This document shows positions 19,581 to 31,803 of a DNA stretch of 64,000 bases, piece after piece. The position numbers were made by a program, and so were the translations under genes. The DNA is from Entoloma clypeatum (lineage: Eukaryota > Basidiomycota > Agaricomycetes > Agaricales > Entolomataceae). The stretch covers positions 1,116,001 through 1,180,000 of the forward strand of contig OY751488.1 of assembly GCA_963565915.1 (NCBI GenBank), written 5' to 3'. The notes beneath the pieces were generated by a model. It did not search any database. It worked only from the letters and a program-made list of their open reading frames with translations, and had not been told where the DNA came from. Every line of letters starts with the position of its first letter. Position 1 is the stretch's first letter.

Positions 19581-20940
19581 TTAAAGAGGCAAGAACTGGG
19601 TGACATCATAATATAAAAGAGGTGCGGGGTTGAGCACAGGAGGTAAATCAGCTGGTCGAATAAGATTGGCAGAGGTGACAGCATGCGAAAGACAGCGGGG
19701 GATGATGGGAGCACGACGGAAGCAGTTGTAAAAGCTTTGCGCATAAAATGCAGTAAGAACCCTCTCCAACTCCTGAATGTCAGCCAGGTACCATCAAAGT
19801 TTGACGCATTCAATAATTGCTGGTTTGGAACCCTTCCATGTCATGACGAGATGTTTCAGAGCATGCAGGAATATGGCCTTCTGCTCCCAGTTAAGGCTTG
19901 CTAAACCATTACCTGCTTGGTCTAGTTTGACGATCAAAAGTGATCCACCATCAGCGCAGTCAGGAAAGCAAGCTGCAACTTGCTTCTGACAATCAGAAGG
20001 CTCACATCCTGACATGCGAACATCCAATGCAATAAGTTCAAAACGGAAGTTGAGTTCAGCCAACTCCCATAGTATTTCCTGGAATGCCTTGTCACCCAGC
20101 AAGCTAAACTTGACACCATTCCATTGCACCATTGCCTCATTGTTATTGTGAACCACAATGCCAGCCACATGCATGCAATCCTGGAGGAACCGGTACATGA
20201 TATCCCTGAGCTTCTTGGATTTCGTTTCCCGCAGGCCGGCTGCAGTACTGGAGGAAGAAGGCTCATGCTGGCCTTGCTTCAAATACTCCAAACCGAGAAG
20301 TGCACGCCAGTTGTTGTTTGATATAGGTGTCGCAACATCGTATTCCTCACTGCTCAATCGGTAAAGCAGAACATTCCTATACTTCAGCCACGCGTAGAAA
20401 TGACTATGTTGTCGTTCATCTGACTTGATCGCAATAAACAATGCCGGCTCCGGGAAGACATAACCAGTATCCGTCACATTACTGTCACGGAACAGAGAGG
20501 GGTTGCACATGATGCCGCGGAGTGCAGCTGTCCACGCTGGGATCCCTGGTGGGTAGATGGGGCTTTGTGGGTCGTCAAACTTATCCCGACCAGCAGGTTG
20601 CTGGTGGTCCTTCCCTTTCTTATTCTTTGCATCTGTCACATGTCTAATTAACCTCACAAATGGGCGAGAATGGAAAGGAGAGGACGTACATGGCGAGTAA
20701 AGTTGTCGCCGCTGTTCCCTTCGCTCCTGTGACAATGTAGGGATGACGGTCAATTCTGCGTGAACAATACCGAATGGGTTGGGATATCTGAAATGTCTCT
20801 CGACATAATCATGAATAGCCCGGTATTTCTCTGGCTTATCAGGTGACCCGCAAAAAATCCAGCGATTTGAAATGTGAACCCCATGCTTTCCAAGAATGAG
20901 TCCAGCGATTTCATTCCCCACATCCAAGTTGTCGAAAGGC
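19581..20940 (-). pseudogene. Unrecognised protein gene with one TGA, 5' end missing or spliced
   Basis: A minus-strand frame of about 450 codons runs from 20,940 to the TAA at 19,581, interrupted only by TGA at 19,794-19,796 (VKL-stop-WYLADIQ); the frame is the same on both sides. Codon use and composition look genuinely coding: balanced residues, a conserved-looking Cys/Asp segment (MSGCEPSDCQ) and a helical C-terminus. I do not recognise the family. No ATG starts it: the frame opens just after a CAG at about 20,947, which could be a 3' splice site, or the 5' end is lost. It could be a captured or transposon-associated gene. Confidence 0.55.
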
Positions 20941-21467
20941 TAAACTGGCTGAAGTCTGGTTCGGTCTGGGTTTGGCCACTTTTTGGCTGAACTCGAACCC
21001 GGATTTGAAGGTCCAGTTCAGGCATCCCTCGAACTTGAACTTGAACCCATAGGTCCGGTCCGGTTCAGGTTTGGACCAGGTTCGTGACCTTCAGATGCAA
21101 AAAAACACCAATTTTTCGCCCACTCAATAATCTTTTGAACCCAGCCTGCCTACTGGCATTTTTGGCTCAACTGGGTTGACCCGCGGGTCGAAGGGGGTAC
21201 TGAACGATGTTAGAATACATATATGCAGCACTATACTAGTTTAATAATGATAATGTTGGGTAGATACATCACTGAATTGTGAAAAAAGCGCAACTTAATA
21301 GAAAGTGAACCACTCCACAGATGTCTCTCATATTTTGGACGATTGAAATAGACATATATTCGAGTAATTCCACCGAAGGAATAGTTGAGATGATGCCTAG
21401 ACACCAATCTCATCAAAACTCCGAAACCGTCACAAAATCATTAATCTGGGCACATCTGCCCAACTGA
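20941..21467. other. Non-coding region with GGTTC/GAACC-rich tract
   Basis: From about 20,950 to 21,075 there are repeated GGTTC, GAACC and GAACTTGAAC motifs, and a perfect 12-bp palindrome GACCCGCGGGTC near 21,178. The rest is AT-rich. No gene is visible. It ends at the Copia-2 5' LTR. Confidence 0.45.
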
Positions 21468-21776
21468 TGTTGAAACTTTTCCCATCACGTAGATTAGATT
21501 AGATTAGATTACATCACGTGACCTTTACATATCTTCATTACATACTTGTTTGGTTGGTACAAACAGTAGTACGGTATATAAGACCAGGAAACTGTCAATA
21601 TCAACAAGTTGTCTCTTGACTCTTAACCAGCTCCATCGCTCTTACCAGCCTCAACCGCTCTCACCAGCCTCACCCTTCCCAACCAAGTAAGTGACTAGAA
21701 CGGTAGAGTAGATTACTTCCACTGTAGCTGTGTTGCTCAGTACATCTGTGGCTAGCGCCCAGGTGGAACTTCAACA
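21468..21776 (+). repeat. Copia-2 5' LTR
   Basis: The 309-bp LTR, TGTTGAAAC...TTCAACA, carries the same TATATAAG box as Copia-1 and is a few per cent diverged from it. It is followed by GGTTATGGGCCCCGG, the primer site. Confidence 0.94.
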
Positions 21777-22137
21777 GGTTATGGGCCCCGGATAGCAGAG
21801 GGACTTGGGAAACGCTGGCAACAGCGAGTACCTGCCCACTCTACCCTGGCTGGCAAAGAACCGATCGAAAGATCTAGGTTCTGAGTCTTACTTCTTCACA
21901 CATGAACCTGGGAACGTCATTACGACAAGTACCTGTCATGAGACGTCCCTAAGGGGATTGACCTAGTACACTCCATGTGGAAACGTTGATCGCACCTTAT
22001 ACGTTTCTGACATATAAAGGGTTTTCCCATGGCCGCTATTCCTGAAGGGAATATGTCATAAGGAATCATTCAATTGTTTTCTCGAATCATATTCATAACA
22101 CATCACTGATTGAGAACCCTTTTTAGATTCATTCACA

Positions 22138-25100
22138 ATGTCTACCTCTCGTTCTGCCCTCGACACAATCACTGCCTTTGACGGCATCGACTACCGGAGC
22201 TGGGCCGAGAAAATGAAGTCTTACCTCCTCCATCAAGGAGTCTGGCGCCTTGTTTCTGGCGACATCCCCCGCCCTGTCATCGCCGACTTCACCACCACAG
22301 TCTCCACCCCTGGGGCCACTGCTACTGCTCCCCCTGTGCTGGCCACCACGGTCGACCAGCCCGGCTTCCGCAAGGAAGAAAAAGCCTGGATCAGGGACGA
22401 CGACATAGCTCTTGGGGCGATACGCCTGAAGATCTCCGAGGCGATCAGACGCCACATCAAGGACGCCACTTCCTCAAAAGACGCCTGGAAGTCATTAAAA
22501 GATGCCTACTCCAAGGTATCCCCGGCCATCATCTTCGGCGACTTCAAGGCCGCCGCCACCTACAAGCTCTCTGGACGTGACCCCGTCCCTGAAATTGAAC
22601 GCTTGGGGTCTCTTTTCGCTCGGCTCGCCGATTCGAACTTTGATGTCCCCGATCTGATGCAGGCAATGATCCTGGCAAATGCAATTCCCGACGCCTGGTC
22701 GTCACTCTCCACTGCCCTCTTTCAGGTCTATGACGCCGACGACTTCACATACAAAGCCGTCGCGGAAAGCATCATATCAGAATACCGGCGCAAGTATTCG
22801 ATTGGGTCCACTCGTACGTCCAACGAGCAGGCCCGGAAAATCTCCGGGACAAAGCGAAAGGGGCAGGACCCCAAATGGGAAAGGCAGCAGAAGCCAAGTA
22901 CCTCGCAGAACGATGCTGACGAGCAGCCCAACTCGGCCGACCCAAGTACCGCTTCTGAGAAGAAGAAGGGAAAGGGACGTTGGCGCAATCAGAAGAAAAG
23001 CGCTAACAATGCGGACAACACGTCCGACCATGTGGAAGAAACGGTTGAGTTTGTTGCTCCCGCCATCCACTTCCCTCCTCTTCCGCCGCCATCCTTCACC
23101 ACCGTCACTGGTCGTGGGAAAACGACAAGTACCGCACAGCCCGATTCTGCAAAGATGCAGTCGCTCCTGCAAAGAATGAACCCCCCTCCGTCACAGTACA
23201 CCGGGCTTCCTTCTGGAAAACCATCCGTGTGGAAAAAGAACGACCATGTCCGCAAACTCGCGCGCGGCATTGGTGCTCGCCCCTCAGGATCGAATCTTCG
23301 TATCCTAGACACCATCATTCCTGAAATCGACGAAAGGCCGGCTAAACAGCGTCGCGTAGCCCCGTTGATAGAAGAATCGCTAGGGATGATGGACATAGAC
23401 CATCAAAGCGAGCGAATGGGGCCGGAACAGTTCGAGGATGGGCTGATCGAACTTGACGGTTCGTCACATCCTTCTCTCAAACTTGACCAAATGGGAAATG
23501 CTAATAATCACGCACAGACGTTTGAATATATATTAGCTAGTACCGATGCAGATAGTATAGATCTCTTTAGCGATGATCTGTACAAAAAATATACCAAACA
23601 TTTTGCATCCTGCACACACTGCAAAGAGAAAGAACGCGCTCAGTGGATCTTAGATTCCGGCGCATCATTACACTTTACCCATGAGTTCAAAGACTTCGCG
23701 TATTACAGGCCTCTCAAGGCTAAGCGATTTGTCCAAACAGCTGCAAAGGGAAAGAAACTGGAAATTCTCGGAGTTGGGGCCGTTCCAGTACGGCATACCC
23801 TGAATGGGGAAACTAAAACCCATCTCCTACGACCGGTATTTTATATTCCGGATATGGACACACGTCTATTGTCCCTAGGCGTCTTCCTTAACCATGGTTA
23901 CAAAGTTGATGGAATGCGCGGAGAAATTAATATCTCTAAAGGGCTGAACAAAATACAGTTTTCGCCTCATTTCATCGGACAAACCATTTACTGGTTAGAC
24001 ACTGAAATACGCTATGACCAAATCCACGCGATCTCTAGCGAAATCACTGTTGAAACCTGGCATAAACGTCTTGGCCACCCAAATGACCAGGCCCTTAATA
24101 AAATTCCCACTAGTACCAAAGGAGTACCCAGGACGTTAGTACGTGAGAAATCACAGGAAAACTGCACGGGGTGTCTAAAAGGGAAAATGCCGAATCAATC
24201 TTATCCTAACTCGACGACAAGGGCTGTCAAACCCTTTGATTTGATCCATTCGGATTTGAAGCAGATATCCACGGCATCGTACCATAAGTACAAATATTTC
24301 CTTACCTTTTTGGACGATTTTTCATCCCATGTCTGGGTCGTCTTGCTTAGGAAGAAGTCAGGCGCCATCACGGCGCTGAAACAATTCCTTGCGATGATCC
24401 AGAATCAATTTGCCGCTACCCCTAAAAAGTGGCGGGTTGATGGAGGTGGAGAATTTGACGAATACAAGGATGTACTTGCCGATCATGGAATTCTGATCGA
24501 TGTCACGCTCTCATATCAGCACCAGCAGAATGGTAGAGCAGAAAGGATCAATCGAACACTATGGGAAAAATCTCAGGCATTGCGCTTCGATGCATGCTTA
24601 CCGCCCATGTGGTGGGAATTCTGTTTGGAACACGCAGCATTTCTCTACAACAGAACCCCCATGCAGCGTCTTGAATGGAAAACCCCTTACTTCAGGGTGA
24701 CCAATGAGATCCCCGACATGTCTAGCGTCAGAGTCTTCGGATGCCAAGCATACGTATATATCCCAAAAGAAAAACGCAGAAACTCCCTGGAGTCAAGATC
24801 TCGATTGATGATTTATCTCGGATCAAAACCAGGGGTCAAAGGATACCGCTTCATGGATCCTGAGACCAACACGATTTTCATGGGTGGGAAAGCTATCTTT
24901 GATGAAAGCAAGTACCCTAGATGCCACATCGACCCTTTGCCAGAAAACCATCCAGAAATGGAAAACCCAGAGCCGGCTGATGAGTTTGAGGATCTCAACC
25001 CTGGCAGTAACGACGACGAAAGTCACAACGAAACACCTCATGACCCACTTCCCATTGAACAGGATCAACCTGAATCAGACAACGAATTGCCTGCCAGTGA

Positions 25101-26490
25101 GCCTGATGACGAACCGCGAGTACCCACTCCGGAACCCGAGCAAGTACCAGATCGACCGATCAGGGAACGACGAGTTCGGAAGATGCCAGGAAGCATCTAT
25201 GGGGAAGACACTCCAGCGTCTGATCTTGAAAAATTAGATCGAAGACGGAGACTGGGCGGTCAAACGGCATGGATGAATGACCTCCTGATGGAGGCAATAT
25301 CAGTCCAAGTTGGCATTGTCGACATGTCCCATAAAGACATATACCCTCTTCCAAATAAAGAAGACTGGTATGCGGCTGAACGTAAAGAGCTAGATATGCT
25401 CAAACGCCGCGGGGTGATCACGGAGCTAGTACCCCTGCCTGAAGGGAGGAAAGCTCTAAGGAACAAATGGGTTTACAATGAAAAATCCGACGGGCGCCTG
25501 AAAGCACGCCTCGTCGCAAAAGGATTTTCACAAGTAGAAGGGATCGACTTTGATCAGATCTTCTCACCAGTCGTAAGATATGAAACCGTCCGGCTAATAC
25601 TGGCATTGACAGCCCTTGAAGGGTGGTTCATGACTCTATTGGACGTCTCATCAGCCTTCCTCTATGGAACGCTCCGTGAAGTCATCTATATGCGACAGCC
25701 TGAGGGCTACATAGTAAAAGGGAAAGAACACCTCGTGTACCAACTATTCAAAGCTCTATATGGACTTAAGCAGGCCGCATTAGCCTGGTGGAGGGAACTT
25801 GATTCCTCCATGAAAAAGCTCGGCTTTGTCCGGCTTCACTCCGATGTGGGAGTATTCATTCACAAAAGTACCAACGGGGAAATTGTAATTGCCATCATCT
25901 ATGTCGACGACTCTGCTTTTCTCGGCACAAACCGGGAATATACGCTAGAAAGGAAGAAGGCCTTCATGACAACATGGGAATGTAGGGACCTAGGTCACCT
26001 AGTGCCCGATGGGGAACCAAAGGAATTTCTCTCAATTCAAATAAGGCAACGTGGGAAGAGGATCTTCATTGATCAAGTACCTTACCTTGAGAAAATTCTG
26101 GCACGCATGGGGATGAGCGAATCTAATGCCACCCATACCCCACTCCCTACGGGCTACAAACCCATGGCGTCCGAAGATGAACCCAATGCGGAACTCCGAT
26201 CTAAGTACCAATCCGTCATCGGATCACTCCTATATCTGATGATTGGAACGAGGCCTGACATCTGCTTTGCTGTAATCAAAATGTCCCAATTTTCCGCAAA
26301 TCCCACCAAACGCCATTTAGAGGTGGCTAGGGATATTTGCAGATATTTGAAGGCAACGAAAAATTACGCGATCATGTACGATGGGGACTCAGGGAAAGGG
26401 ATCTATGCATTCACAGACTCCGACTGGGCGTCAGATGAAAACACGAGAAGGTCTACCACCGGCTTCTTCATATCACTGGCGTCTGGAGCG
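22138..26490 (+). pseudogene. Copia-2 Gag-Pol polyprotein, truncated in RNase H
   Basis: A continuous frame from the ATG at 22,138 is homologous to Copia-1 through Gag, protease (DSGAS), integrase (HHCC, DDE) and RT (YVDDSAF). It lacks frameshifts or stops up to the fusion point, so the truncation is recent relative to mutation. Homology ends within the RNase H motif (after FFISLASGA). The frame then runs out of frame through Gypsy gag DNA to a stop at 26,607. The RNase H catalytic STEAEY block is missing, so the product cannot support normal reverse transcription. Confidence 0.93.
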
Positions 26491-26494
26491 ATAC

Positions 26495-27283
26495 ACCTTC
26501 GACGAGTGGTGGAAAGCCACCAAATTATACATCAGGTTCCAGAAGGGCCTGTCCGACGATCAGAAAATTCTTGCGGTGTTATCCCGCATGATGGAAGGGT
26601 CCGGTAAACACTGGGCCAGCAACAAGTTAGATGACCTTGCCACCGATGGCGAGAACATCACCTGGTTAGGGTTCTCAGACGACATCGCTACACAATTCTC
26701 TATTGCCAACAAGTCGGCAGCGGCCAAGGCGAGACTCGAAGTCCTGAAACAGGAGAAACGCACCATCGACGAATTCTTGGACGAATTCGAAGAGCTCTTG
26801 AAGCTGTCAAACCTTGGCAAAGAAACTGGGAAATACATCCTGGAAAAGAACGTCAACCGCAGAATTTCTGAACAAGTGGCTAGTGATGGCAAGACGTACA
26901 CTGATTACGCAAAGGAGATCCAAAACAAGGGACGACAGATGGAGGGACATGCATTAGTCATCCGAGGGGGTGGCGACACACGCACCGGATCGGGCACCAC
27001 TTATGGTGGTCAAGGCAAAGCCATGGAGATCGACAAAGCAGGAGTAGCCCGTTGCTACAACTGTCAGCGCTTTGGTCACCTTGCCAAAGACTGCAAAGCC
27101 CCAAAGAAGAAAGATGGTCGTAAGTGTTTCAACTGCGACCAAGAAGGACATATCGCGCGCAACTGCCGCAAGCCGAAGAAGAACTCTGGAAAGATTAGGA
27201 AGGTGTCTGATGGAGATACCGATGATGATGAAACCATCACCATAGAGACCGATGAGAAGGATTTTCCCGAAGGGTCCGATTAA
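26495..27283 (+). pseudogene. Gypsy-A2 gag, 5'-truncated
   Basis: The gag frame begins at TFDEWWKATK and continues through both zinc knuckles (CYNCQRFGHLAKDC, CFNCDQEGHIARNC) to the TAA at 27,281-27,283. It has CAA where A1 has the internal TGA. The start codon and N-terminal ~30 residues are lost at the Copia-2 fusion. A chance frame joins it to out-of-frame Copia codons upstream (from 26,381), which I do not regard as a gene. Confidence 0.9.
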
Positions 27284-30200
27284 ACGACGCTAAGTCGCGA
27301 CCCTTATCCATTAAACGAACTCGCTTGCCTGGTGCAGCTACAGACAATATAACTTATGTTATCCCTGCAAAGCGAGCCGTTGCGTCAACTAAGATTGTCA
27401 AGGGAGATAAACCTCTGAAACGACGAGAGATCAAGCTGCAAGCTCAGATCAAAACACGACGAGGACCAAAGGCCATTCGACCCGAGGTTGATAGCGGATG
27501 TGAACACACATGTATCCATCCCAGAATAGTACGCGAACAGAACCTTCCCACACGGGGAATAAAGCCCATATCAATCCTAAATGCGGATGGATCGCCGAAC
27601 CGACAACAGAAAGCAGAAAAACTTGCTGAAGTCAAGCTAGACTTAGGAACACACCAGGAAACCATGGAAGCAATGGTATTGGACATTGGGAGAACGGACA
27701 TGCTTTTGGGACATGACTGGTTGGTGCACCACAACCCCACAATCAATTGGACGACCGGTGCTGTAACATTCAACCGGTGCCCATCAACATGTCAAACCAA
27801 ACACTCGGATTTCAGGGTTAACCTTAATGGTTGCAAACATCGGGTTCGCATGGTGGAAGTACGAGAAAAGGACGCGCCCAAGAAGTCAGATCAGAAATGG
27901 AAGCCCGGAGACCCCATATTGGAAGCAGTTACTCCCACACCACCTCCCACAACCAAACGACCCTCATACGTTGAACGTTTTGCCCATCTCTTTGAAAAAG
28001 AAAACTTTGACAAGATCCCAAAGGAAAGAGAATGGGACCACGGCATCAAACTTACACCGGACGCACCAAAGGAGCTAGGAGGAAACACGTATCCTATGAC
28101 CCAAAAGGAGCAAGAAGAACTGGACGAATTCATCGATGAAGGCCTGGCAACCGGAAAGATCCGACCGTCCAAATCCCCTTATGCATCACCCTGCTTCTTC
28201 ATTAACAAGAAAGATGGTTCCAAACGATTGGTACAGGACTATCGCATGGTTAACAAATTCACGGTTAAGGACAAATTCCCACTCCCACGCATCAACGACC
28301 TCTTGGATGTATTGAAGGACGCAGTCTACTTCAACAAAATGGACATCATGTGGGGATACAATAATGTGCGGATCAAAAAGGGTGACGAATGGAAAGCCGC
28401 CTTCCTGACCAGCCGAGGATTGTTTGAACCATTGGTCATGTTTTTCGGCCTCTGCAATTCCCCGGGAACGTTCTCTCGGATGATGGCCAGCCTATTCAGG
28501 GATCAGATCCGTCGGCGCATCTGTGTGATTTACATGGATGACATAGTGGTTATTGGTAAAACCAAGGAAGAACTCGCCCGGAATACCGAAGAGATCTTGC
28601 AGATCCTGTCAGACAATGACCTGTTCCTAAAGGAGAAGAAGTGTCTTTGGGAAGTAACGAAATGCCCCATATTGGGATATGTCGTTGGAGAAGGACGTGT
28701 TGAGATGGAAACTGAAAAGGTGGACACAATCTGGAACTGGCGAGTACCCACATCAAAAAAGGAAGTCCAGAGATTCCTGGGATTTGCCAATTTTTATCGA
28801 CACTTCATTGAAGGATACTCAAACATCGCAAAGCCACTCACAACACTTATGGGAAATACAGCATTCACGTGGGGACCAGTGGTGCAAGAAGCATTTGAAG
28901 GTCTCATACGGGCAATCACGACGGCACCAGTCTTGGCATTGCCCAAACCGGACGGACAGTTCAGGGTCGAAACTGATGCATCGGGTTATGTGATTGGAGC
29001 GGTACTTTCACAGAAACAAGACGACAAGTGGCATCCTATCGTGTTCTTGTCGCGGACCATGTCCGCGGCCGAACAGAATTACGAGATATATGACAAGGAA
29101 CTCTTGGCAGTCATGGAAGCACTGAAGGACTGGCGACATTACCTACTTGAAGCCAAGGAACGTTTCGAGATCTTAACCGATCACAAAAACCTGGAGTATT
29201 TCCGGCGTCCTCAGGACCTAAACCAACGACAGAGGCGCTGGAAGATGAAGTTACAAGACTATGACTTCGAACTGCGACATGTACCTGGGAAGACAAACGC
29301 GAAAGCAGACATCCTGTCACGTTTACCCTGGTATGAGACGGAACTCGAGCCGCAGGACAGCGACCAAATGCTCAAGGAGGGGCTATTTTTGAAACGATTG
29401 GAATCAGAAGATGTGATACAAATGGAGATGTTCATGGAGGAACAATTCTTTGAAGGGGGTGAAACATCTGATTCCATCAAAATCGGAAACATCACAACCA
29501 TCGAAAACCCATGGATCGCATGCATCAAGGCCTCGAATCGCATGGAGACAGAGGTAGCCCAGGGTCTGAAGAAGAATCCTCACTGGTACCAGCAGGAAAA
29601 TGGCATCACCTACGCAGGAGAACGAGTCTATGTTCCACCAGACCCACAATTGCGCCAAGAACTGATGTTTGAAGCGCACGACGCACCAGTGGCAGGACAT
29701 CCAGGACAATATTGAACACATGAACTCCTCACTCGCACCTACTGGTGGCCCACCATCCTACATGACGTAAAGAAGTATGTGAAAGGTTGTGACACCTGTC
29801 AACATAACAAGATCAGCCGCCAAAGGAGACACGCCCCTCTACACCCTAACGCCGCGCCAAGTCAACCATGGGAAGACATAGGGATTGACGTCGTGGGACC
29901 GATACCAGAATCTGATGGGAAGAACACAATTCTGGTCATCACGGACAGACATTCAAAGATGCTTCATCTCATCCCAACAACCGTGGAACTATCGGCTGAA
30001 GGATTAGCCAAGATCTATCGGGACCAGATATGGAAGCTTCATGGGATCCCTAAGAAGATCATTAGCGACAGAGGACCACAGTTCGCCGCGAAGTTCATGG
30101 AGATACTTTGCCGCATGTTGGGAATCAAGAGAAACCTGTCCACTGCGTACCATCCACAAACTGATGGACAAGCCGAACGATCGCATCAGGAAACCGAGGT

Positions 30201-30933
30201 GTTCTTACGAAACTTTGTCAACCATCTACAAGATGATTGGGCGGAATGGATCGCAATCGCAGAATTCCAGTACAATGACAAAGAACATCAAGCGACAAAG
30301 TACACACCATTCTATCTCAACTACGGTCTGCATCCTTGGAAGGGAGAACTTGTGTTGGAAGACACCAACCCGGCTGCCAACAGCTTCTTGGAAAAACTCA
30401 AACAAGCACGAGAAGAAGCCAATGCAGCACTGAAACAGGCACAGGATCAGATGAAGAAGACAGTTGATACATGACGGAGTCTGTCTCGGGACTACCGCAT
30501 CGGAGACAAGGTGTGGCTGGAAGAGACTAACATCAGGACTAACCGTCCCTCGAAGAAGCTTGACGCACTCCGACATGGACCATTCAAGGTCCTAGAGAAG
30601 AAAGGAGCTAGCGCGTACCTTCTTGATCTTCCGAAAACTTGGAAAATGATTCACCCTGTGTTCAACGAGACCCTGTTGTCACCTTACGAAACCCCGAAGT
30701 ATGCCATCCAGAAGAAGAAACCAGCCCCTGATCTGATCATCGTCGAAGGACGAGAAGAGTATCATGTGTCCACAATCCTAGACTCTCGAAAGTTCCGTGG
30801 AAAGATCCAGTACCTCATCCAGTGGGAAGGATATGGCCCAGAAGAGAACACATGGGAACCTCGAGCTAATGTTCAGAACGCTCAAGATTTGATCCGTGAT
30901 TTTCATCGGCAAAATCCATCGCGTCCACAATAA
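27256..30933 (+). pseudogene. Gypsy-A2 pol with two nonsense codons
   Basis: All domains of A1 Pol are present in order (protease VDSGC, RT YMDD, RNase H, integrase, chromodomain). TGA at 29,713-29,715 interrupts the integrase finger and TGA at 30,472-30,474 lies after the integrase core; A1 has CGA at both codons. The first TGA is shared with A3. From about 30,368 onward, silent differences from A1 become frequent while the protein stays similar, marking a different subfamily segment. Confidence 0.93.
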
Positions 30934-31050
30934 AAAGATAAACCGCAAAATCCATTTTCCATACCGATTTCTGTCACATTGAGTTTCCCGCTCCAACTCT
31001 TCTTGCCCAACACGCCGTTCTTCTTATACTTTTCGAACCTCATCTCCACC

Positions 31051-31416
31051 ATGTCCAACATCACCACCTCCACCGACGCTTCCGACATCAACCCCACCAT
31101 TACCACCCTCATTGGCGAAGCGCTCTCCATGCGCGACCAGATCCATGCGCTTGAAACCTCCGTCGCCGACATCCTCCACCGACAGATGCACATTCGTCTC
31201 CACACCCTATCCGACTTGCCAACCGCTCCCACCGCTGAGGAAAAACTTATCCTCAAAAATTATACCAACACCCTTGCCGTCGAAAATCGACGCCTTCGCC
31301 TCGCCGTTCGAGGTTTAGAGTTTGCCACGGCGGTAAACAACGAACTGATAAAGGACTGGGGCAACCGAGCTGATCCTACCTGGACCGATCCAAACGGCAA
31401 CGATGGATGGGAGTAG
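31051..31416 (+). CDS. Gypsy-A2 accessory ORF3
   Basis: An intact 121-residue counterpart of the A1 ORF3, starting MSNITTS and ending GNDGWE. It lies between the pol stop and the 3' LTR. The helical core is identical in protein to A1 despite 18 nucleotide changes in 60 codons; replacements appear only in the N-terminal Ala/Thr run and near the C-terminus. This pattern is the main evidence that ORF3 is translated and selected. Confidence 0.85.
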   Translation: MSNITTSTDASDINPTITTLIGEALSMRDQIHALETSVADILHRQMHIRLHTLSDLPTAPTAEEKLILKNYTNTLAVENRRLRLAVRGLEFATAVNNELIKDWGNRADPTWTDPNGNDGWE

Positions 31417-31453
31417 GTAGTCTGTGAGGACACAGACCTTGAGGAGAGGAACA

Positions 31454-31803
31454 TGTTACGGACTAACGACTACGGACATATACACTCACTTTTTCACTTT
31501 TACTCATCGGCCCCCGCTTACACATATCGTATTATACTTTATTTCCTTTAGTATACTTCGCTCCCGCGCTGACTCGCTTTCCGCAGCTGCCTGACTCATT
31601 CCGCAGTCAGCTTACTCATTAGTACATAGCCTTCCGCAGTCGCCTTACTCATGCGCACTGCCTTCCGCAGTTACTGACTCATTCGCTACTGCTCATAGTC
31701 AGTACTATATAAACCTCATGTACCATAGCTACATTCTGCTCTTCGCCTTTCCACTTTCCTGCATACTCTGCCCGAACCTTGGAACGGTTTGTTAAGCATA
31801 ACA
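31454..31803 (+). repeat. Gypsy-A2 3' LTR with 20-bp deletion of the self-primer
   Basis: The LTR is 350 bp instead of 370. The missing 20 bp include the AGATTTAGCAA self-primer (the sequence reads CTACATTCTGCTCTTCGCC where A1 has the primer between ACATT repeats). It is bounded by CCCAC at 31,804-31,808. RNA started from such an LTR would lack the self-priming end. Confidence 0.9.

Larger units (their letters stand above)
21468..26490 (+). mobile_element. Copia-2, 3'-truncated copy
   Basis: Same family as Copia-1: 5' LTR 21,468-21,776 (309 bp), initiator-tRNA-type PBS from 21,777, leader, and polyprotein from 22,138. Homology to Copia-1 stops at about 26,489 inside the RNase H domain, and Gypsy-A gag sequence follows at once. 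The last ~120 codons, the purine tract and the 3' LTR are absent, so no target duplication can be assigned (left flank ACTGA). Confidence 0.95.
26491..31803 (+). mobile_element. Gypsy-A2, 5'-truncated; right part exchanged by inversion
   Basis: It starts inside gag (about 26,493) directly after Copia-2 and lacks the 5' LTR, PBS and leader. It keeps gag, pol, ORF3 and a 350-bp 3' LTR. It is nearly identical to A3 up to about 30,368 and then becomes markedly more diverged from both A1 and A3. CCCAC after its LTR (31,804-31,808) pairs with GTGGG at 45,439, not with any 5' flank, showing that its right end came from the insertion now labelled A3. Confidence 0.93.

Noticed and set aside
26381..26500. 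300-residue Copia/Gypsy fusion protein
   Set aside because: The Copia part is read out of frame, so the N-terminus is meaningless; only the gag part is real.
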